Assembly: GCA_024449915.1 (NCBI GenBank)
Contig: JAMZAV010000069.1
Span: 1-64,000 of the forward strand
DNA from: Sweltsa coloradensis
Taxonomy: Eukaryota > Arthropoda > Insecta > Plecoptera > Chloroperlidae
DNA: 64,000 bases
Reading direction: 5' to 3'
This document shows, in pieces, positions 12,291-24,590 of the stretch (the stretch's first letter is position 1; each line of letters opens with the position of its first letter). The notes beneath the pieces were generated by a model. It saw only the letters and a program-made list of their open reading frames with translations, did not search any database and was not told the DNA's origin. The position numbers and the translations under genes were made by a program.

Positions 12291-13640
12291 ATGGCAACAG
12301 TTAGATGCGGTCCGAACGTTTCTTTGTCTAGACTGGAATTCATTATGAGAGGTGGATCAATGAAAAAATCACTTTTCAGACAGTTTGACTTGGAAATAAA
12401 GTCTCTGGCCAAGAAATGGATGAATCTTCCTCAAAGAGCTAGTCCAGAAGTTGTTTACATGGCCATGCATGAAGGAGGAGCAGGTGTTATGCCACTAGGT
12501 GATTCTAGTGATGTACTTGCAGTTACTCATCCGTATACAGACTGTTGACTTGCAGAGATGCATTTTGTCGAGAAATCGCGTGGGCGTTATGAGAAGTGGT
12601 TGTTAAAAAGAAGATAGGCCGAGTTTCCTAATAATGATGAATGTTGCCAATATCTTAGTGGCTCTATGGAAGGAGATTATGCGCGACATGAAGGAGCAAT
12701 CACTTCAATCGGGGACACAGGCAAGATCTGCATCACGACGACTTCGAAACCCGGATTGGCTTTTTATGGACATATGATGTTGCCCGACAAGAGCTATGTA
12801 TCAAAGTTTCTCGGCCACAAAAGTGCCTGACATTGGGGTAGTTCCACCAGACTCACGCGGACTATTAGCCAAGGCACTGAGAACAGCAGTGCGTGTTTTC
12901 CTATAGGGAGAAGTTATTGCATAAGAAGAGCCAGGGGAAAGTATTTCTACTTACAACAAAGTGTTATGCAAGCAACCTTTGTCGCTACAGGAAAACACAC
13001 CCGTTTGTGTTTGGGCCCGTTTTATAAATAGAGCCAGATTGAATGTCATGCCTCTAAATGGAAGTCGATTCTGGGGTGGAGGATTAAGTCATGCCGTTTG
13101 TGAAAACTATCCGCAAGAGACTCTGCCACATGTCATAAACCATTGTATGCGCCATTCCAGAGCATTGCAAAAAAACGCCATAATGATGAAACAGAATCGT
13201 CTTGTAGCAGCACTTCCCAAAAACCGGCCAAAACTCACAGTAACTGTTAATCGGCGAAATTTCAGCAGATAACAACTCAAAATTACGGCCTGATATCATT
13301 ATCAAAGATGATACTTAAAAAACTGTGAGAATCATAGATGTTGCTTGTCCATTTGAAAATGGCGCAGATGCGTTCATTTCAGCACGACTACGTAAGGAGG
13401 AAAAATACCGGGAGACTGCTAATGTATTTGAATCAGAATAATACTCTACCACAGTGGATGCCTTTATAGTCGGTAGTCTTGGGGGATGAGACCAAGAAAA
13501 TGAACGAGTATTGCGCGCCTTAGGTATTAGTAAGAGATGTGCTACATCAATGAGGAAGAAAATGGTCAGCGAAACTATCAAGTGGTCTGAAAATATATAT
13601 GTGGAACACGTGTCCGGCATAAGACAATATTTAGATTAGA
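12291..13640 (+). mobile_element. Decayed R2/NeSL-group non-LTR retrotransposon, 3' part
   Basis: Only the C-terminal part of the polyprotein remains. The first open piece (12291-12548) holds KKWMNLPQRASPEVVYMAMH and GGAGVMPL, the RT thumb region of this group. The second (12961-13272) carries a zinc-knuckle region ending ETLPHVINHCMRHSRALQ. After a frameshift come LRPDIIIKDDT, a stop, then VRIIDVACPFENGADAF and LRKEEKY, the PD-(D/E)XK-like endonuclease core. Downstream, VDAFIVGSLGG and MVSETIKWSENIYVEHVSG close the domain at a TAG near 13638. There are several stops and frameshifts, so it is a dead copy. Polymerase motifs upstream are missing. Confidence 0.82.
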
Positions 13641-14639
13641 AAGATATTTAAAATAAATCTATTTATGTACCGGTACATGGTTGATATTTGCTAAGAAGTG
13701 CCAGTGCAGCGCTTCACGACAGTCCGTCGGGGCGAAATACGCTCAACATAGCGTCATCACACCATTCAAGGGTGATAAAAACCACGGGTGGGAATGAGGT
13801 ATTCTAATATCATTATCATGACAAAAGATTTCAGTAAGCCCCACAAATCAAAGCGATTGGCTATAATTGCAAAACACTTTCCACACGATGAAACTGCCCC
13901 TCAAAGATACAAATTTTTACATTGATGACGAGATCTATGATGAGATCGCGTTTCACGAGGAGTTGATAATTGAAAATACGGACAAAAAAGGGGAGGGGGG
14001 AAAGTTACAGCCCAGCGTGAAACATGCCGGTAAAGACCAGCAATACTTTCGGTTCGCTCGTCAGCACAAGCAACAATCAACGGGAACATTAGTGTAGTGT
14101 CAAGATTATCAGTTGCGTTGACAGACATTTCGCCACGATCGAAGAGAGACGAAAGAGTACTCTACTACCTCTGGATTGGGAGAGTCAACTACCTCCCTGT
14201 GAACAAATATTGTACATTGTCAAGACAAAGGACATCTATCAGGGTTTCTGTGGTGCATCACCATCTCGCACGTGGGACATCCAGGCTCTCCTGCTGAAAA
14301 AAACCAACCAAGTGATCCATTCTCCGGTCAAGTTCTTCACTGCCTTCCAATACAACCCGGAGTATGCAGAGATTTATGGGGGAAGACACTCCTTGCGAGT
14401 ATGACTACGAGAAAAACATGAATTTTTTTACCCAGAACTTCGCCACATTCTCTCGGACCACATCCAGGCTCTCCTACTGAAAAAAACCAAACCAAGTGAT
14501 CCCATTCTCCGTCAAGTTCTAAAATCACAACGATTCGAGGGAAAGTGCAAGATCCCTTTTTGTAAAAAGATTCAAATTTGTGAGCAAGAAAACCTGAAAC
14601 CTCTTAGTTGATGAAATATTATTAAAAATAGCCCGAACC
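13641..14639. other. Unassigned region with an internal duplication
   Basis: About 200 bp after the retrotransposon stop may be its 3' UTR. A segment of about 58 bp, starting CATCCAGGCTCTCCT and ending GTCAAGTTCT, is present at 14279-14336 and again at 14464-14521, with only small differences. Open pieces at 13867-14404 have no recognised similarity. Confidence 0.45.
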
Positions 14640-16376
14640 TCAAGCTGATCTCAATCTGATTATTGTAATTATGATTTTTTTATTGTTTTATCGTGTATTT
14701 GTCTTTTTTTTAAAATATTTTAAATAAAATTGAAATTATTATATATTATGATTATTATATTATTAATAATAATTAATTGGGAAATTTAATTAATACTAAA
14801 AAAACCCAATTCAGATTCTGTTAAATATGAAAATATTTCAATAAAGAGGGATCTTCCAGGGGGGAACCCTTTGCCCTTTTATGTTTTGTCCGCATTTAAA
14901 CCCAGTATTCAGAGCTTTCTTAATCAAACAATGCTGGATATCGCCCTTACCTGTAAAGAAAATAATGACAAGGATAACACATTTTGCCCTGTATTTTGGA
15001 GATTTTTAAAATGTATGGAAAAAAAACAAAAGAAGAGCTCCAAAATAAATTTAATAGCAGTAAATTTTTCAGTGAAGACATTCATAGGAATTTGGATTAG
15101 AAATAAATGTGCTTCAATATATGAAAAGTGGGTGGAAATTGCCAAGGAAATGACAATTACAATATTTGGGGTTGGTTCAAGAAATCCAAACATAAACAAT
15201 AGCGAAGGAAAGATACAAAAACCTAGGAATGAGGCAAAAAACATTATTCTTAACCACCAAGGAATTAAAAATATTTTTTTTTAAACAAAGTATGAACATA
15301 GGTTAAAAAATATCTTAAAATTTAAAAAAATTGTTAAAGGGAGCTATAAAATCAAGGCAATTAAATGCATGGGCTTTACCAATTTGAACCTTTTAAATTT
15401 GGTTATTTGAAATGGTCAAGGACTTTTTTTAATTTTAACAAACAAATACTTCTTAGCTCCCCCCAAAAAAAATTTGAAGTTTATATATAAAGGGATTGGG
15501 GGTTGAAAGGGGGATTTTGGTTAATAATTTTTTTGTTTTTGCGTTTAATTCTAATTTTTTTAATTTATTCATTATCGACAATGAGAATAAAATCTTCCCT
15601 GGGAGGAAAATGACCCTTTTCCTCCAGAAATCAAAATAGAAGATTTTAAATTAAAAAGAGTGAAGGCTGGAAATCTAAATATTCCATTGGGGTACGAAAG
15701 AAAACATTCCGCAACCATATTTTCTTTTTTAAAACTAATAGATGAATTAACACCGGATTTTTGCGATTCTAAAAAAAGGATTATGTTCCCATAAGATCAA
15801 GTTTTTTGAATATACAAACAAACTATAAAAACACCCATCAAATATGGAAATTGGGTAGGAAATCCAAAAAGGGTTTACGAACAATAGAATGTTTAAAGGG
15901 TTTTTTCCTTTATTTGCCAAAATGGATTCAGAAGGATAATAATTAAAAAAAGAAATTCTATCATAATCTAGGATGAACCAATTTGTCAATACCCCTATAA
16001 AAGTTCCTGATTGACAAAATCAGAATTTTATAATGTGGGAAAAAATTTAAAAAAACAGGATAAACAGAAAACCATAGAACAAAACCGGACAATTTTTTTT
16101 GGATAAATCAACGGGAATTTCCCATTACTTGCATCCATCTAGTTAAAATTATTGAACCACTTCAGAAACACTTAGTGTGGAAAAAATATCAAATTTAGGC
16201 AAAAAAACAAGAAAAAAAATGAACAATTTTATGTCATCTTTTTAATTACAACAGGAATCTCATTCCCTCCTGAGTAAATCTTTTCCCAAATCCTACTAGA
16301 TGAGAAAAGTCATTCCTTAACGGCCCCCAATAGTCAGAAATTTTTTTGGAATTAACTTTTTCTTGCTCCTATCTCT
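14640..16376. other. AT-rich, homopolymer-rich region
   Basis: No supportable gene. There are many A and T runs of 5-9 bases and apparent frame noise. A 137-codon plus-strand ORF at 14871-15284 is rich in Lys, Ile and Asn, has no motif, and is mirrored by an open antisense frame, so I do not call it. Either low-complexity sequence or poorly polished long-read consensus would look like this. Confidence 0.5.
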
Positions 16377-16481
16377 TCTCTTTCTCTCTCTCTCTCCTTC
16401 CTTTCTCTCCTTTTCTCTCTCTCTCTCTCTTAAAAGATTTCCTACAATTGCCGAAGATTTGCTTTTTTTTTTTTTTTTTTT
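16377..16481. repeat. (CT)n tract and T-tract
   Basis: CT-rich microsatellite from about 16377 to 16434 and a run of 19 T residues at 16463-16481. The ORF that crosses them (Leu/Ser/Phe-rich) is spurious. Confidence 0.9.
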
Positions 16482-16656
16482 CCACTTCTTTATTTTTTAT
16501 TTTTTAATTTTAATTTTGGTCTACAATATATGTGTTTTTTCTATATTATGTTTTACGCTGTTAAATGTAAACTTTTGTGGGTTGGGCCTCACCCCCCCCC
16601 TTGGTTTCCGGAAGCAAATGTACCTGAGATTGTTTGAAAATAAAGAACCACTATAA

Positions 16657-16742
16657 AATAAAATAATAATAATAATAATAACAATAATAAAAATAAAATA
16701 ATAATAATAATAATAATAATAAAAATAATAATAAAATATTAT
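16657..16742. repeat. (AAT)n microsatellite
   Basis: Interrupted AAT repeats with AAAAT variants, about 85 bp long. Confidence 0.95.
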
Positions 16743-18235
16743 TTATTATATAATCACACGCAGTTTTACCTCAAAACATAGTTCTTCATATATATTTATA
16801 ACTTAAAACAATATATCACGTAATTAAATAGAAATGTTTCTTCCCTTTCCAATTTGTTTTTTTTTTTTAAATTGATAGACGTTTTTAGTTCTATATGAAC
16901 ATCCGAATTTTTGACTCCTTATATAAACGAGCACCATTTGAATTTTTTGGAATTTTTGGGAAAAAAAGCTGACATTTTGGGGCTGGTCGGTTTTTTGATT
17001 TTGGTATCTGCTTGGAATTGAGGGGGGGCCCCATATCTGTAAAATTTCATTTGGTCATATATAATTTGTGCAAAGGGGGATATTCAATAAAAATTGCCAC
17101 GTTTTCTAAAAACGATTTTTTACGCGACGATAAAGTCGGGAGGACGATGACGAGATAATTACTACTCCCCCCCCCCCCCCCCCGAGTGCCCACCTGCACT
17201 AAAGTCATAACTCTCTCGTCAATATTAGAAACAATAACATTAGCGAGCCTCTTTGTTTTTTTTTAAATCTCTCGCATAAAACAAGCCCATAAATTTGTCT
17301 TCGGGCTGAGCTATGAGCTGTACCTATATCGCACGATTCAAAACTACCATTGTTATTTACCGCGGTCTAAGACTGTTCTATATTGAATAAGAACTATTTT
17401 CTTTACATTGCAGAAGAATACTAGATTATTATTTATTGTAATTTTAAAAACAGTTTCATGCTCTCATCGCACACAAAATATTTAATACTATCACAAATGA
17501 ATAGGCATTATAATATAATAATCACGATTATAATTATAATCATCTTTATTCTATAATATTGAATCAGAATTCAAGACTCCAATCCAATTGGCATCTGCAA
17601 GGCGACATCAACGATAGTGAAGCGAAAATATCTTATTTTTAACAGTAAATAAAGCTAACGTTATCGACGTCTACTCAGTTCCTTATATTCTTAAATTTAC
17701 CGCCAAAACAAAAAACCTTTTTTTCATAATTTATAACTTATAGGCATCTTAAATCTAAAATTTCCTGGCAGCACGCTTTAAATTTATTTATGGTGTATTT
17801 ATAGAGACTTAACTGCTCGTAATGTATTTTAATGATGCTATTTCCTCAATTATATTTTACCCAATTTATACAATAACGTTACTGACATGTACATGAATAA
17901 TATATTGATTTCAACGCGTTTTAAGAAAAAAGTTCAATAAGACATTGTGTTAATGTGTGTTCATACAAGATGCAACACTTACCCTGGTGGAAACCAGTTA
18001 TGGATTGGATAATTTTGATACAGATGTCAACGACCTCAAGAAACTACTATAGCAAAGTGATGAAATAGTTCAAACACGAATTCTAAATCCTATAAGGTAC
18101 AAAAGTGCCTGCTAGTGTGGAACACATAATCATCATTTAGGCTACATTATGTTGGTCCACAACCAAAATCATTTCCAGATATTCTTTTCTTTCAAATATT
18201 AATATATTTATATATTTATTTTAAAATTTGGTGGT

Positions 18236-18239
<4 letters not shown>
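16743..18239. other. Unassigned AT-rich sequence
   Basis: Contains a run of 17 C residues at 17167-17183 and otherwise AT-rich sequence with no ORF above 60 codons that looks real. Nothing is recognised. Confidence 0.45.

Positions 18240-18274
<35 letters not shown>
18240..18274. repeat. (TG)n microsatellite
   Basis: Seventeen uninterrupted TG dinucleotides. Confidence 0.95.
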
Positions 18275-18275
<1 letters not shown>

Positions 18276-18429
18276 AAGGAGAGGAGAGGTGGCAGGACAG
18301 ATGAAGATGGAGAGGTCTAATTCAGTGCCGACCCAACGACGTGGCAACAGAAGATGATGATTTTGTATTTTTTCGTATGAAATCTGCCCAGGGTGCAAGT
18401 GCAATGCATGCCCCTATATAACCATAGGT

Positions 18430-18512
18430 GTAATGGAGTTAGGACAGAATTTAAATCCGGAACGTCACCGAATGAGAGTCGCGCGCTTAACGCTCAAGCC
18501 AACTATTTTTCA
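18430..18512 (-). mobile_element. tRNA-derived SINE head (fragment)
   Basis: On the minus strand the head reads TTGGCTTGAGCGTTAAGCGC, a fair Pol III box A, followed by a decayed box B region. The layout matches the better-kept head at 28525-28600: both have box A, then a CTCATTCGG or CTGATTCGG string, then box B. The box B here has lost the GTTCGA core. Confidence 0.45.
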
Positions 18513-18942
18513 TTAAGCTGCATTTTATTTGTCCTAATCACTAGTTGTTACTTATTGCTTATTGGCTATTTTTAAACAAAAACTCATTGATGCAAGCAAA
18601 CTCTGTAACACCTAACTGTTATTGCATTTCGGTACAGACAGAGTAATAAATTAAACCCCTTTTGGACTATGTAGAAAAAAGTTGCGAAATGGACTAGGCT
18701 TATATATAATCTTAGGTAGTTTTGGTCAACCAATGAAATATTAAAACAAGCATGGGTAAGGGAGTATACAAAAATGGGAGCGAAATTACTTTATAAAGAG
18801 ATCTTAGTTAAAGAATACAAAAAAATGCTTCGTATCTACCCATCTTTCAAATCTCATATAGGCCTAGTTGGTTGAGGTGCCCGGTATAAAGAGGGTTACA
18901 AAATTAAGCAAATTGGTTTCTCGCTCATTTCAACCTTTACTA

Positions 18943-19320
18943 ATTGATTGATTGATTAGTATAGCTTTGCGTCTCATATTATTGAACTAAGGCTATTCGA
19001 GACGATGAGTGGTGATAGATGAGGATGAAGGGTGAATAAAAGGGAGGAGGGGAAACTCGGTACCGGCACGTAGCCTACTCCTTTCGAAAAGTATCAAGGG
19101 GACCAACGGCTTAACATCCTATCCGAAAGGACGGTGTATCTTGACAGTCATATAAGTTCCTCCACTAACCCAGACTACCGAGCAGACGTCGAGGAGAACG
19201 AAGCCGTTACACTATGCTCTCGAACCCTCCATCTGCTCTATAACCAGCGGTATACGGTGTTTCTGGGCTGTGCTCACCCACTCTTCCCCTGACCACGCCC
19301 GAGGTTGCTTAACTTCGGTG
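18943..19320 (-). mobile_element. 5S rRNA-headed SINE
   Basis: On the minus strand it begins CACCGAAGTTAAGCAACC, then TCGGGCGTGGTCAG, and later GTGGGTGAGC. These follow the internal promoter of 5S rRNA (GAAGCTAAGCA...GGGCCTGGTTAG...GGATGGGAGAC). The body contains GTCCTTTCGGATAGGATG. The 3' part, reading CATCTATCACCACTCATCG and then TCTCGAATAGCCTTAG, is shared with the tRNA-headed SINEs at 39285 and 50457. It ends in (ATCA)n at 18943-18957. The 5S head is 5' truncated relative to a full 5S gene, so this is a SINE3-type element and not a 5S rRNA gene. Confidence 0.7.
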
Positions 19321-19454
19321 TTTTTTTTTAATACTTTTTGGCTAATTGGCTAAGCGACCGCGTCTAAACCGTCGGCTAATGGTGGAGGTGCCGAGAACAG
19401 GGAGGAGGGAGGGGGGTTACCCACCCACCCTATACCCCCAGACTCACATTCACA

Positions 19455-19560
19455 TGTCAATCGGAGTTCATGTTCTGTTTTTATTGTGGGACGTGACACA
19501 CGCACAGACGGACGGACAGAAAAGTGATGCTTGTAGGGGGAAGCTTCGCTTCGCTCCCTA
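19455..19560 (+). repeat. Dispersed repeat fragment
   Basis: Shares ACGGACGGACAGAAAAGTGA with 8205-8235. It ends with a palindromic GAAGCTTCGCTTCGCTCCC motif; a related GCTTCGCTCCCT is seen at 45046. It looks like the 3' tail of a repeat family of unknown class. An ORF at 19346-19561 that spans it is not supported. Confidence 0.45.
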
Positions 19561-20481
19561 ATAGGCTATGGCTATGGTGATAGCCATATGCCAAATGCCA
19601 AATGCCCTTTTGGTACGACAGCATGCAATTTTAGTCTCGCCTGATTCGTTATTGTGGTCAGGGAAACTGTAAAAATCAGGAAGAGTCAGGAAAATGCATT
19701 CCAAGGCTTTTTGGTAACCCTCAATCAAGTAGCTTTAAACTAAAATGCTATTTAATATTTCTTGGAAATGTTGGATGGAAATGTAAAACCTATTGCCCGT
19801 CGTATGGTATTTAGTAGTGTAGTTGTGAAGGGATTGTCCGCAAACGTTGTGAGCTTTCATCCCTACAAATTCACATTTACGTGTTACGACTGAAGAAATT
19901 GCCTGAAAAATATTTTTAGCTAGGATTGTCGGTAAAGGTGTCGAATCGATTATCTTCCGAATCAGAGTTTTTTTATGGTTTATACGAGCGGTCTTTGTCA
20001 TATTGAATCATAATGCCATCATTATAAAAAATAGTACATTGAACTACCGTTATTGACAGATTCAAATTTGATAACAGGTTAACTTGATAGCTACTCCCGT
20101 CTATCTGGACGATAGTCTTTGCTGATATTTTACTGATCAGGTGGGGATCAATCCCAGTCCATGTTTAAAGACCTTGCTATCTGTTCTCCCCATCTCAAAT
20201 AGGCATATTATTCAATCGACGATAGTCATTTATGATATTAGTTTTATTAATGTATTTTCATATTTTATTCGATTCCATTCCATTATTATATTATAATATT
20301 GTTGCTATTACTGTATCTAATCTCAAATTTTACGATTATTATTTAAATGACTGGTTTGCATGGTTTAGGATATTATTGATTCATCAGTTGTCAAAATTAT
20401 TAATGGTAAGTATGACTTACGAGTTCTGGGTTCAACCCAGTCGGGCAAACTTATTCAATGCTATGATAATATAATATATAT
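19561..20481. other. Unassigned sequence
   Basis: AT-rich sequence with no recognised feature. A minus-strand ORF at 19735-20001 (88 codons) has no motif that I know. Confidence 0.4.
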
Positions 20482-20519
20482 TATTATTATTATTATTATT
20501 ATTATTAGAGTTATTTTAG

Positions 20520-20565
<46 letters not shown>

Positions 20566-20600
20566 TTATTATTATTATTTTTATTATTATTATTTTTGTT
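20482..20600. repeat. (TTA)n microsatellite
   Basis: TTA repeats interrupted near 20508-20525. They abut the left TTAA of the transposon that starts at 20606. Confidence 0.93.
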
Positions 20601-20605
20601 ATTAA

Positions 20606-21936
20606 GGTGACCATGCATATTTTGAAAGTTACAAACCGGGACAATTACTAAAGTGTAAGAGTATGTACCCCACGGACCATGTCGGGGTTTGGAACAGAGC
20701 CCTCAGCCGCCAGAGGCCATTTTTTAAAGATATATTAAGGTCAAATGCCCATACAATAGCTTTCTTACATGAAAATATGATTTAAATATGGTCTTAATGT
20801 GTACATTTTTGTAGTCATAAAATCTTTATCTAGTGGTTCAAAAATTATAGTACAAAACAAAATACAAACATTCAGCAGATAATACTGTATTGATGAGGTC
20901 ATCATACTAATGAATGCCTCATCAATCAGAATAAAGATATATTTAAATTCATATAATATGTATAATATGGATGGTTAAACTTTTAATACACTTTGTCTTT
21001 ACAACGAAATAATAAGTGTAGGTTTGTAATTAATCAAAAACGTGGTTCAGTTTTGTGATTGATACATTTTGATTCTCCATATTACCTTAAAACAAAATCA
21101 GTGCAAATAATGATTGAGAAAACTAGTGGTGTGCGAGTCCTAGTTTTTGAGTTCGAGTCGAGTCCGAAACGAGTACTTAAAATAACTCGAGTATCGAGTT
21201 CAATTCGATTCCGAGTACTTCGTCTTATTTTGTAAATTTCACTATTTTGCTCTTTGGCTATATTTATTATTTACATCAATGTTATATATTGATGTTAGTC
21301 TAAATGTAGTCTCCATACGTGAAGACAGAGTAGCATCTACTTGATTAAAAAATGTAACCTCTCTCTAGATCATTTTAATGATCAAGCACAATGTTATAAG
21401 GGCTAGGCTATGACATTATTCAGTAGTAAGTGGTATTACATGAAAATGTTGAAGCAAACATTTAAGTGACATATTTTTATTATTTGTGACCAAAAATAGT
21501 TCAAAACTTCCAAAATGAATATAAATGTGTATCAAAAGACTCAGGTTACTATTATGGCTTAATAATCAGCATTGGTAAGGTAGCGCCAAAAATATATAGG
21601 CCTAACGATTTTTACGTTTTCACACACGTGCGCGACCCGGCACCTCCACCAAAATCATTAATAATACTCGCACACCCCTAGAGAAAATGAATTATCTTCT
21701 TGGAGGCGGAAGAACTATTTCATTGTTTTTGCTACAAGTATTTTTAGAGGAGTGTATTTTTTTAAATAAAACATTATCCTTCCATTCACGGTACAGTTAA
21801 GAAAATACCAGGACAGTTTCTCCCCAAAATTGCAAACCCGTACAAATACGTGATTTTAATGAGTCTCTCGAGACACCGGTACAAGTGTTCGGAAATCGGT
21901 ACTGTACCGGTGGTCAAACCGGTAAGTCTGGTCACC
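20606..21936. mobile_element. Non-autonomous transposon with TTAA target sites
   Basis: The left end reads TTAA then GGTGACCATGC, and the right end reads TGGTCACC then TTAA. The TIR is short: GGTGACCA is perfect and is followed by a looser match. TTAA target duplications are known for piggyBac and Kolobok elements. No transposase is visible. A hAT MITE (21124-21680) is nested inside with its own 8-bp duplication, so the original element was about 766 bp long and is older than the hAT insertion. Confidence 0.72.
21124..21680. mobile_element. hAT MITE nested in the TTAA element
   Basis: TIRs are TAGTGGTGTGCGAGT at the left and the complement of TAGGGGTGTGCGAGT at the right, 14 of 15 matching. 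Flanking 8-bp sequences are GAGAAAAC (21116-21123) and GAGAAAAT (21681-21688), which fits the 8-bp duplication of hAT elements with one later change. The left inner part has repeated GAGT/ACTCGA motifs that are partly self-complementary. No coding sequence is present. Confidence 0.85.
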
Positions 21937-21944
21937 TTAATTAT

Positions 21945-24017
21945 TATTGTTGTTGTAGAGACTGGCGCGTACGTCACAAAGTTATTTGGCGCTAGCTATT
22001 CTTGTTCGCTAGCTATCGACTAGTACCTTTACATGTCATCCCACGCGCCCCTAGATTTCACAAGGGTTGGAGGATAGTGGTTTGGATTTGCTTTGCTTTT
22101 TGGAGCGTCATTTTGGGCGCCCGCCAACCCGGCGCCCACACAGGCGGCCGCTAAGAAAGACGTGCATGGACATCCAAATTCTATGAATATTGAACCCTTC
22201 CCTGCGTCATAATCACTGTGTATATTTGATTGCTTTACTGCTCAATCAAGTCGAAAACGATAGTTTCAGTAATATAGCCATAACAAATTTCTAGTTTCAA
22301 TTTGTAATGGTGAGATATCAGTTAAAGAAAGAAAATAGATTCGTTACACTATTTTAATTGTTCTTATTTACTACTCATTCCCTTGACATAAAATGAGGAA
22401 GGATTCACTTTATTGGCATAGATTACAAAAAAGATGTGTCATGAGGAAAACTCTAAAAGGCTCTTAAGGGTATATCATTTATGGTTATCATCAACGTTGT
22501 CACTTCTAATAATGATTTGTCGAGGAAATATAAAAACACAAAAAATAACGTTAAGATCTAGCGAATGATTAATAATCTTGTATGTTTTTCTGTCATCTGG
22601 AGACCCAAATGAGATTTTTAACAGTTTCCTGTTTGGTGGGTGTTTGATCATGTTTGCTAGGGGAGGGATTATCCCTTTCATCTAGATTAGAATTTATACG
22701 TTCACTAAGACTAAAACATTTGCCTTCTGACTAAGGAAACTTCTCCAAGAGAGACTGTGAGTTTTGTAAGCTGGAACAGTTTCCCAGGACCTCATCCAGG
22801 ACCTTAGTAAGGGGGGGCGTAACTCAACGCCGGGGGTCTGGGAGGCGCGGCCCCCCAGCTCAGCCCGCACGTAACTTTTTTCAGGAAGCTTTGTCATAAA
22901 CTGCTTAGAGGGCTTTAAAGAGGGTATATTTGAATAAGTTGTATTAGATTCACCTAATGGTTTGGTATGTTATCAACACGTTGCTAGATAATTATTATAT
23001 TACTTTTAAGAATCGCCCCTACCGCCCCTCTGGGTCCGCCACAGCAGTGGCGTAACCAACCAGGATAGGGCGGTGGAGGAGGGCGAATGCCTCTTCATTC
23101 TGTATGGCGCGCATTAATCTGTCAAATTATATCATTGCTAGTCTCGAAAACACACGTGGTTCAATTAAATAGGCCAATTTTCGGTAAAAATACGAGTCGT
23201 CGTATCTATATAGTTCGCATAAATATGAGACGCAAAGCACAAAGCCCCAAACTCATTCATTTATTCACATTGTTTTGAATAAAATTGAGTAAATGTTTGT
23301 AATGTTTGTTGCCCATTTATGACGAAGAAGAAATTGGTCGAAAAATAATAATATTTGTTACTATGGTGCTGCTCAAAACGCACAGATTTACACAAAGATG
23401 TTTTTTAAGTTAAAATATTTCAGCCCCATTTTACCAAAACCCATTTTTCATTTTACAATTTATTTATCGGTGAACATTTAAAATAACGTATTTAACCTTT
23501 GCATCAAAAGAAATTTACTATTGCTTAGTTACTTTGCGTGTTACGTATGTCCTACATATGTTTACAAAATTCTGATTCACAAATTGTAAATCGTGCGGAA
23601 CGTTATACGTCCTGCTTGAGTAGAAAACCATACTCAGCTCGTGGCTCGTGACACATTGGAATGACGTATTCTGAAAGCACAGTAGCTTGTCTGCGATTTA
23701 TTGATCGATTGTGCAACAGTGTCAAAAGAAAAAGAAAATGTTATCTGTTTCTCTGTAATGCAAAATCCTGTATACAAATATTAAATATACATGGGTCTGC
23801 AAAATAAATTTTGTGCACAATAATACGTGGACAAATAACATAGTTTCGGTAAAAAAGGCTTTAAAAAAAGTGAACATTCACAATTAATAAATCTATTTCT
23901 CGATTTGGTTGGTCGGGAAACACTCCCGTAGGTGGAATAATAATATTTAATCAAATCCAGAAATTAAAAAAGTTCCATTCTTTCTATAATTCAACTACAA
24001 TTCCGAAGTTAAAAAGT
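21945..24017. other. Unassigned sequence with transposon-end-like scraps
   Basis: No gene supported. At about 23022-23060 the string GGGTCCGCCACAG directly precedes CAGTGGCGTAACCA, which look like the abutting ends of two hAT-like elements (CAGTGGCG type), but no full TIR pair or duplication was found. GC-rich sequence at about 22800-22875 may be part of such an element. Confidence 0.35.
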
Positions 24018-24095
24018 TACCGTCTTGGTGGTTTAGTTGGCTGTGCCTACGTGGAATGTGGGAGATCCAGGCTCGAACACTGGTCGGGATGGACT
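24018..24095 (+). mobile_element. tRNA-like SINE head
   Basis: Box A is TGGTGGTTTAGTTGG at 24026-24040. The box B region CCAGGCTCGAACACTGG can form a 4-bp T stem around CTCGAAC. No proper acceptor stem is visible and a T-run follows, so this is a SINE head or tRNA pseudogene, not a working tRNA. Confidence 0.45.
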
Positions 24096-24590
24096 TTTTA
24101 AATTTCTAAATTGTATTAAATATTAATTAAATCTACGTCTCAAACATATGCTTGTCAAAATTCAAAGCACTTTAAGCATTTTATACACGCACTATATAAA
24201 TGTCAATGTCGGTGTACTTGGTTTGTGTTTTGTTTTTTTAATAGATGAACTCGATCCCTGAATTATCCCTCTTGTTTGAGAAAAATCGTAGTTTAGAATA
24301 TCTGGAGCTAAACTGTTGAGATCTCATAAAGAGTGTTGTGCGCTAGCATTGATGCAGTCTATCGACGTGCAAGTGTGTTTGTGTGCGTTCTGCGGCTATA
24401 CGCTCACAATACACATTACATATTAGCGTGTTTTTCATGTCTTGTTTAGATCCTATCTTATGTTTTATACTTTCGAATGCCTTGCTACTAGCAGCTATAT
24501 CGACTGATGGGGTAAGGTTTGTTATAGTTTCTTACGTCTGTCTAGGGTACAATAAGAAAACTCTCCACAAACTGGGACACATTTATATGG

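Noticed and set aside
14871..15284. 137-codon plus-strand ORF with an open antisense frame
   Set aside because: AT-rich block with low-complexity composition and no motif or splice context.
19150..19320. 5S rRNA gene
   Set aside because: Only the internal promoter part matches, the 5' end is missing and a SINE body follows.
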